Assembly (NCBI GenBank): GCA_001970855.1
Contig: LSSN01002567.1
Coordinates: 1-22,920 of the forward strand
Source: Smittium culicis
Taxonomy: Eukaryota; Kickxellomycota; Harpellomycetes; Harpellales; Legeriomycetaceae
DNA length: 22,920 bases
Reading direction: 5' to 3'
Of this stretch, positions 19,383 through 22,920 are shown piece by piece. The translations under genes and the position numbers were made by a program. Numbering within the stretch: position 1 is the stretch's first letter; each line of letters starts with the position of its first letter. The notes under the pieces are model-generated. The model had not been told where the DNA came from. It saw only the letters and a program-made list of their open reading frames with translations, and did not search any database.

Positions 19383-19493
19383 AAATACAATAAACCAACA
19401 ATTATTAAGGCCTCGGAATTAGAGTATTTTAATTGAACATAGTTATCTATATTATGTAGGTCAAAAACAGTCTACCGCCTGTGAAAGGGCTAA
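19297..19493 (+). mobile_element. piggyBac-type MITE copy, ~189 bp
   Basis: The left border is TTAA (19297-19300) then CCCTTTCCAGTCCAGCACTC and ACGAATTTATTGATTCG. The right end is CAAAAACAGTCTACCGCCTG then TGAAAGGG and CTAA (19490-19493). The internal length of 189 bp and both ends match the copies at 16291 and 17820. Confidence 0.72.
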
Positions 19494-20260
19494 TAGTAGC
19501 TAAAGTGAATTAAAATTGAAATAATATTAAAACTAAAATAGCAGGACATAGCAATATGAAATTAAAAATATCAAGAAATATTAGTTATTTAGGATAAAAA
19601 ATCCAACCACTGATTTTCAGACAAATAGCCTAACTCTGGATTTCATTAGTGCATAATCCTATAATAATTTAGCTAAATCAATTTTACTTAATCACCAATT
19701 GCTCCATAGCTTGATGCTTTATTAAGTAATTATATACAACCCGCTAAAACTATTGTAATTAATAATATATCAAGGTCCTCTTGTTATTTTTAAATGGCTA
19801 ATATATTGCGTCTTATTACGAATGGTTTTGTAATAAAAGCGGATACTAAACTTGCATCACTGTGTTTGTAATAATACATACAAAATACAAATAAGACTTG
19901 TAAGCATTTTTAATTAACGTAGTTTCCCAAATAAAATTAAAAATCATTGATAAAGTTTATTTGGCAATATTTTTATAGAAATTAATAAACATCGATTCAC
20001 TAAAATTTATTTCAAATCTATATGCCATATTTTAATTAAACCAACTCTACTTCATTAAGTATAAATACTTGCTTTATTTCAAGATAGCTCATTTTAATTA
20101 TATTATATAGAATTCAAATAATCCATTAATTTATAGACTAAAAAGCTACTTTATACAGTATACATTTATTTTGTGACCTTGAAGTAAATTGTATAAACAA
20201 ATTTTTAACACACAATACATTTTCTTAGACCAAATTATTATCATCAACAACAATTATTCC
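19494..20260. other. AT-rich upstream region of second transporter, no gene
   Basis: No open frame or repeat of note is seen. CCAAATAAAATTAAAA near 19927 is only superficially like the retroposon 3' end. Confidence 0.5.
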
Positions 20261-20267
20261 TCACTAT

Positions 20268-20316
20268 ATCTTATTATTAAAAACAGTCTGAGATTCAAAT
20301 ATTATTGATATCATCT
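20268..20316 (+). promoter_or_regulatory. 5' leader block shared by both transporter genes (copy 2)
   Basis: It contains CTTATTATTAAAAACAGTCT and, a few bases on, ATTATTGATATCATCTC. It resembles 13570-13620 but lies about 30 bases farther from its ATG. It is likely conserved promoter or leader sequence. Confidence 0.35.
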
Positions 20317-20377
20317 CGTTAAATTGAGTCAATTCATTAAATTAAATAACTAGAACACTAGATTAAAATATATAAAA

Positions 20378-21910
20378 ATGGCAAATGGAATTCCATTCTT
20401 ACAGCAAATCCTTCAAAGGAAGCCGATCGATACAGCAATCAGAGAATCCAAGGCTTCTGAAATGAAACGCACCTTAGGAGTTGTCCAACTAACTTTCCTT
20501 GGTATTGGTATGATTATTGGTGCCGGTATTTTCGTTCTAACAGGTAAAGCAGCAGCCCAAAATGCAGGTCCATCAATTGCGCTATCTTTTGTTGTCGGTG
20601 CTGTTCTCAGTGGTTTCAGCGCGCTCTCATACTCAGAAATGACTACAATTATACCTATTTCCGGCTCTGCCTACAGTTATTCTGTTTCTACGCTCGGTGA
20701 AATTTTTGGATGGATTGTTGGTTGGGATCTCTTGCTCGAATACGTTATCGGTAACTCGGCTGTTGCATCTGGCTGGTCCGCTTACGTCGTTAGTTTCTTT
20801 AAAGAAGTCTTTAATGTTAATTTTCCTGTATCCACAACTAAATCGCCTCTCAGTTATGTAAATGATAAATTTGTCGTCAACAAGGGGTCATATATTAACC
20901 TTCCTGCTATATTCATAACAGTCTTAATTATGGGTATTCTCTGTCTTGGTGTAAGAGAATCTTCTGCAGTTAACGCCGTAGTTGTTGTTATCAAACTAGC
21001 TGTCATCATACTGTTCATCTTTGGAAGTATTAAATACGTAGACAGAGAAAACTTGAAACCTTTTGTGCCAAAAGCTGAAAACGGACAATTCGGTGTTCTC
21101 GGCATAATCAAGGGTGCCCAAAGAGTCTTCTTTTCATACATTGGTTTCGATGCCATTTCTGTTGCTTCCCAAGAAGCAAAAAACCCTCAACGCGATTTGC
21201 CTATAGCTGTCATCGTCTCATTAGTTGTTTGCACACTTATGTACATTGGAGTAAGTTTAGTTCTCTGTGGTATTGCTCCATATACCGAATTAGGCGTCGA
21301 TGCGCCAATTTCATACGCATTATCTAAGTATCCCGGTTCAAAATATTTGCAAGTGCTTGTAAGTTTGGGTGCTATTGCTGGACTTACCTCTGTAATTCTT
21401 GTAAGCTTGATGTCCCAATCACGCCTATTTATGGTTATTGCAAGCGACGGATTGTTCCCAAGAGCATTCGCCAGACTTCATCCAAAATTCAAAACTCCAA
21501 TTTATCCTATTATTATAACCGGAACAGCCATGTGCGCATTGGCTGGTGTACTACCCGTCGAACTTCTTGGTGATATGGCTTCAGTCGGAACTTTGTTTGC
21601 ATTCCTTTCCGTAAATATCTGCGTCATTGTACTAAGATTCACTGATCCACACAGACATAGAGATTTTAAAGTTCCTCTTGGCCCCTTCGTTTTCCCAGTT
21701 TTAGGCTCAGGTATTTGCATTACCCTCATCGTTGTTAGTGGTTCATCCACCATCATCAGATTGTTTGCATGGATGGGTATTGGTCTTCTCCTTTACTTCG
21801 GTTTTGCCATGAGAAGCTCTAGAATAAGAAGCTACATCGAAGAAAATGAACGTATCCTCTTAGAAGAAACCCCCGAAAAGTTCACTATTTCCGAATCTTC
21901 TCAGGCTTAG
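20378..21910 (+). CDS. Amino acid permease, APC superfamily, CAT/YfnA-like (paralogue 2)
   Basis: This is a complete 510-residue ORF, ATG 20378 to TAG 21908, intronless. It aligns end to end without gaps with the product at 13652-15184; I count about 365 of 510 identical residues. The same landmarks appear: TM1 GIGMIIGAGIF (42-52), GWIVGWDLLLEY (111-122), FDA then QEAKNPQRDLP (257-275), LLGDMASVGTLFAF (396-409), the loop DPHRHRDFKVP (423-433), and a polar C-tail. Differences cluster in the N-terminus, the 145-165 loop, helix 181-190, 381-388 and the tail. Residue 49 in the TM1 unwound segment is Ala here and Thr in paralogue 1; this segment contacts the substrate backbone in APC structures, so preference may differ. 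It presumably acts at the plasma membrane as an amino acid importer. Synonymous divergence is extensive, so the duplication is not recent. Confidence 0.93.
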   Translation: MANGIPFLQQILQRKPIDTAIRESKASEMKRTLGVVQLTFLGIGMIIGAGIFVLTGKAAAQNAGPSIALSFVVGAVLSGFSALSYSEMTTIIPISGSAYSYSVSTLGEIFGWIVGWDLLLEYVIGNSAVASGWSAYVVSFFKEVFNVNFPVSTTKSPLSYVNDKFVVNKGSYINLPAIFITVLIMGILCLGVRESSAVNAVVVVIKLAVIILFIFGSIKYVDRENLKPFVPKAENGQFGVLGIIKGAQRVFFSYIGFDAISVASQEAKNPQRDLPIAVIVSLVVCTLMYIGVSLVLCGIAPYTELGVDAPISYALSKYPGSKYLQVLVSLGAIAGLTSVILVSLMSQSRLFMVIASDGLFPRAFARLHPKFKTPIYPIIITGTAMCALAGVLPVELLGDMASVGTLFAFLSVNICVIVLRFTDPHRHRDFKVPLGPFVFPVLGSGICITLIVVSGSSTIIRLFAWMGIGLLLYFGFAMRSSRIRSYIEENERILLEETPEKFTISESSQA

Positions 21911-22206
21911 TTTAAACATTAATAATTCATTTTTCGATTTTTGGAAATTAAAATCATCTCCATTATAATTCTTATAACTTTTTTGTATTCTACTATAGAT
22001 AAATCAATATCCTAATTTAATCAACTTTATCTGGAATGTACCATATTTAAATTTTTTACATAATGATTTTTGTTTACATAGAAGTCTATTTTCATATCGC
22101 CTTACATCTTCGTTGTTTAGCCTGCCTATACTAAATCTCTTATTTCAATTTAATGTATTATTAAGTGCCTTAATCTTTCAGAATTTTTATCCTTGCGCTT
22201 GATATA
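21911..22206. other. 3' flank of second transporter, no gene
   Basis: AT-rich DNA with no recognisable terminator hairpin or repeat. Confidence 0.45.
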
Positions 22207-22245
22207 AGATTAGAGAACCTAAAAAAATTTTATATCTAATCTACT
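22207..22245 (+). repeat. ~38-bp repeat with inverted ends, copy 1
   Basis: AGATTAGA (22207-22214) and TCTAATCT (22235-22242) are inverse complements. The 39-bp stretch resembles 22349-22386 (shared GATTAGAGAA, ATTTTAT, TATCTACT/TAATCTACT). Confidence 0.5.
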
Positions 22246-22276
22246 ATTCATTTTATTTAAGCATCTTATAAGTAAA

Positions 22277-22346
22277 ATGAAACATAACCATCGTCTCTCC
22301 TCTCTATCTCTCTCTCTCTTAGAAAAGTTTTTCTTGGGCGAGCCAA
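22277..22346 (+). repeat. CT-rich simple repeat region between the two 38-bp repeats
   Basis: A pyrimidine-rich CTCTCTATCTCTCTCTCTCTT tract occupies about 22298-22320. The open frame that starts at 22277 runs out of frame into the LINE and is not considered a gene. Confidence 0.45.
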
Positions 22347-22348
22347 TA

Positions 22349-22386
22349 GGATTAGAGAATCTATATAATTTTATTTCTTATCTACT
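22349..22386 (+). repeat. ~38-bp repeat, copy 2, abutting the LINE 5' junction
   Basis: GGATTAGAGAATCTATATAA and TTTATTTCTTATCTACT end exactly where homology to the first LINE copy begins (22387). Confidence 0.5.
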
Positions 22387-22920
22387 CATGGATCGCCGAC
22401 CTCATCAAGGCTCCGATGAAGGCCCGGATGGCCACCTGGGTGACCGGGAGTGCCCGGTGGATCAAAAAATTTTGCTCTCAAGATTCAAACGGTCAGACTA
22501 TAATCACGATAGTCGACCGGAAACGACGAAATAACCGGTCTGTCATCCACCGGTGGACGGTGGACCGCAAAATCGGCAAAAAAGGCAACTGGGTTGACCC
22601 TCAAGCTATGTATCCGGACCTGAAGCTGGGCCTTCAGGACATTGGAAAAATGCGTATGGGCACATTCCGGACTGCCCAGCGCCTGTCGAACATGAAAATC
22701 GTCGACCAAAAATTCAAAAATTTTTGCCCCTGCTGCAACTTGTGTGTACCTGAGACGGTCGACCACATACTTCTGAGCTGCAGCCGGTGGCGAAATCACC
22801 GATCATCGACGATCGGCCGGTGCATACCGACGCCGATCCGCTCTGACGAAAAAAATTTACTTTCGAATTTCAACGAAGCCCGGTTGGGGCTAGTTGGAAA
22901 ACTCCTTGGGGGGGAGTCTA
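22387..22920 (+). mobile_element. Second LINE copy, 5'-truncated, runs off the window
   Basis: From CATGGATCGCC at 22387 the sequence matches 29-562 with about 25 substitutions and no length change (about 95% identical). Upstream of 22387 the two copies are unrelated, the pattern of a 5'-truncated LINE insertion. The coding frame (TGG at 22389, ATG at 22416) is open to the window end and keeps the zinc finger C-x2-C-x9-H-x4-C. Amino acid changes include F to V and L to P just after KKGNW, and several after the finger. Most differences before the finger are silent. It would be non-functional as an independent element because RT and endonuclease are missing. Confidence 0.85.

Noticed and set aside
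20854..21756. Minus-strand frames inside the second permease, and a plus-strand shifted frame inside the first (14503-14718)
   Set aside because: They are shadows of the conserved permease coding sequence, with no independent features.
22277..22534. 85-residue open frame spanning the LINE junction
   Set aside because: Its first half is low-complexity CT-repeat sequence and its second half is LINE DNA in the wrong frame.

Overview
Organism. This looks like one gene-sparse, very AT-rich eukaryotic contig. Intergenic DNA is dominated by A/T runs. The two intact genes are intronless, show no Shine-Dalgarno-type leaders, and lie among several kinds of transposable element. The reverse transcriptase and integrase of the decayed LTR retrotransposon resemble a Ty3/gypsy subgroup I know from fungi. 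AT bias, low gene density, piggyBac-type elements and LINEs together fit a large-genome microsporidian or another reduced fungal relative. That assignment is inference; no rRNA or housekeeping gene is present to settle it.

Layout. 1-750: C-terminal end of a LINE-type reverse transcriptase ORF, much more GC-rich than its surroundings. 751-2127: AT-rich DNA without genes. 2128-2427: a 63-bp tandem repeat and two perfect hairpins, possibly part of a degraded 5' LTR. 2631-7265: a broken Ty3/gypsy gag-pol (capsid/zinc knuckle, protease, reverse transcriptase, RNase H, integrase) carrying many stops and at least a few frame changes. 7786-8427: a 642-bp poly(A)-tailed retroposon with an exact 13-bp target-site duplication and a tRNA-like 5' end. 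Diverged copies of its 3' tail lie near 10.45-10.68 kb and 16.80-17.02 kb. 8441-13317: mostly empty AT-rich DNA. 13652-15184 and 20378-21910: two intact 510-residue amino acid permeases of the APC superfamily (CAT/YfnA-like), about 72% identical without gaps and on the same strand. The 5.2 kb between them holds a possible gene relic, one retroposon tail and a cluster of about 190-bp piggyBac-type MITEs (TTAA target, CCCTTTC ends), one nested inside an older copy. 22387-22920: a second LINE copy, about 95% identical to the first where they overlap, 5'-truncated and running off the window.

How it fits together. The only functions likely to be expressed are the two plasma-membrane amino acid importers, a tandem duplication that keeps similar 5' leaders. 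The rest is a layered transposon landscape: an old, inactivated Ty3/gypsy copy, a MITE family of several ages, a SINE-like retroposon family whose tail does not obviously match the LINE seen here, and a recently active LINE.
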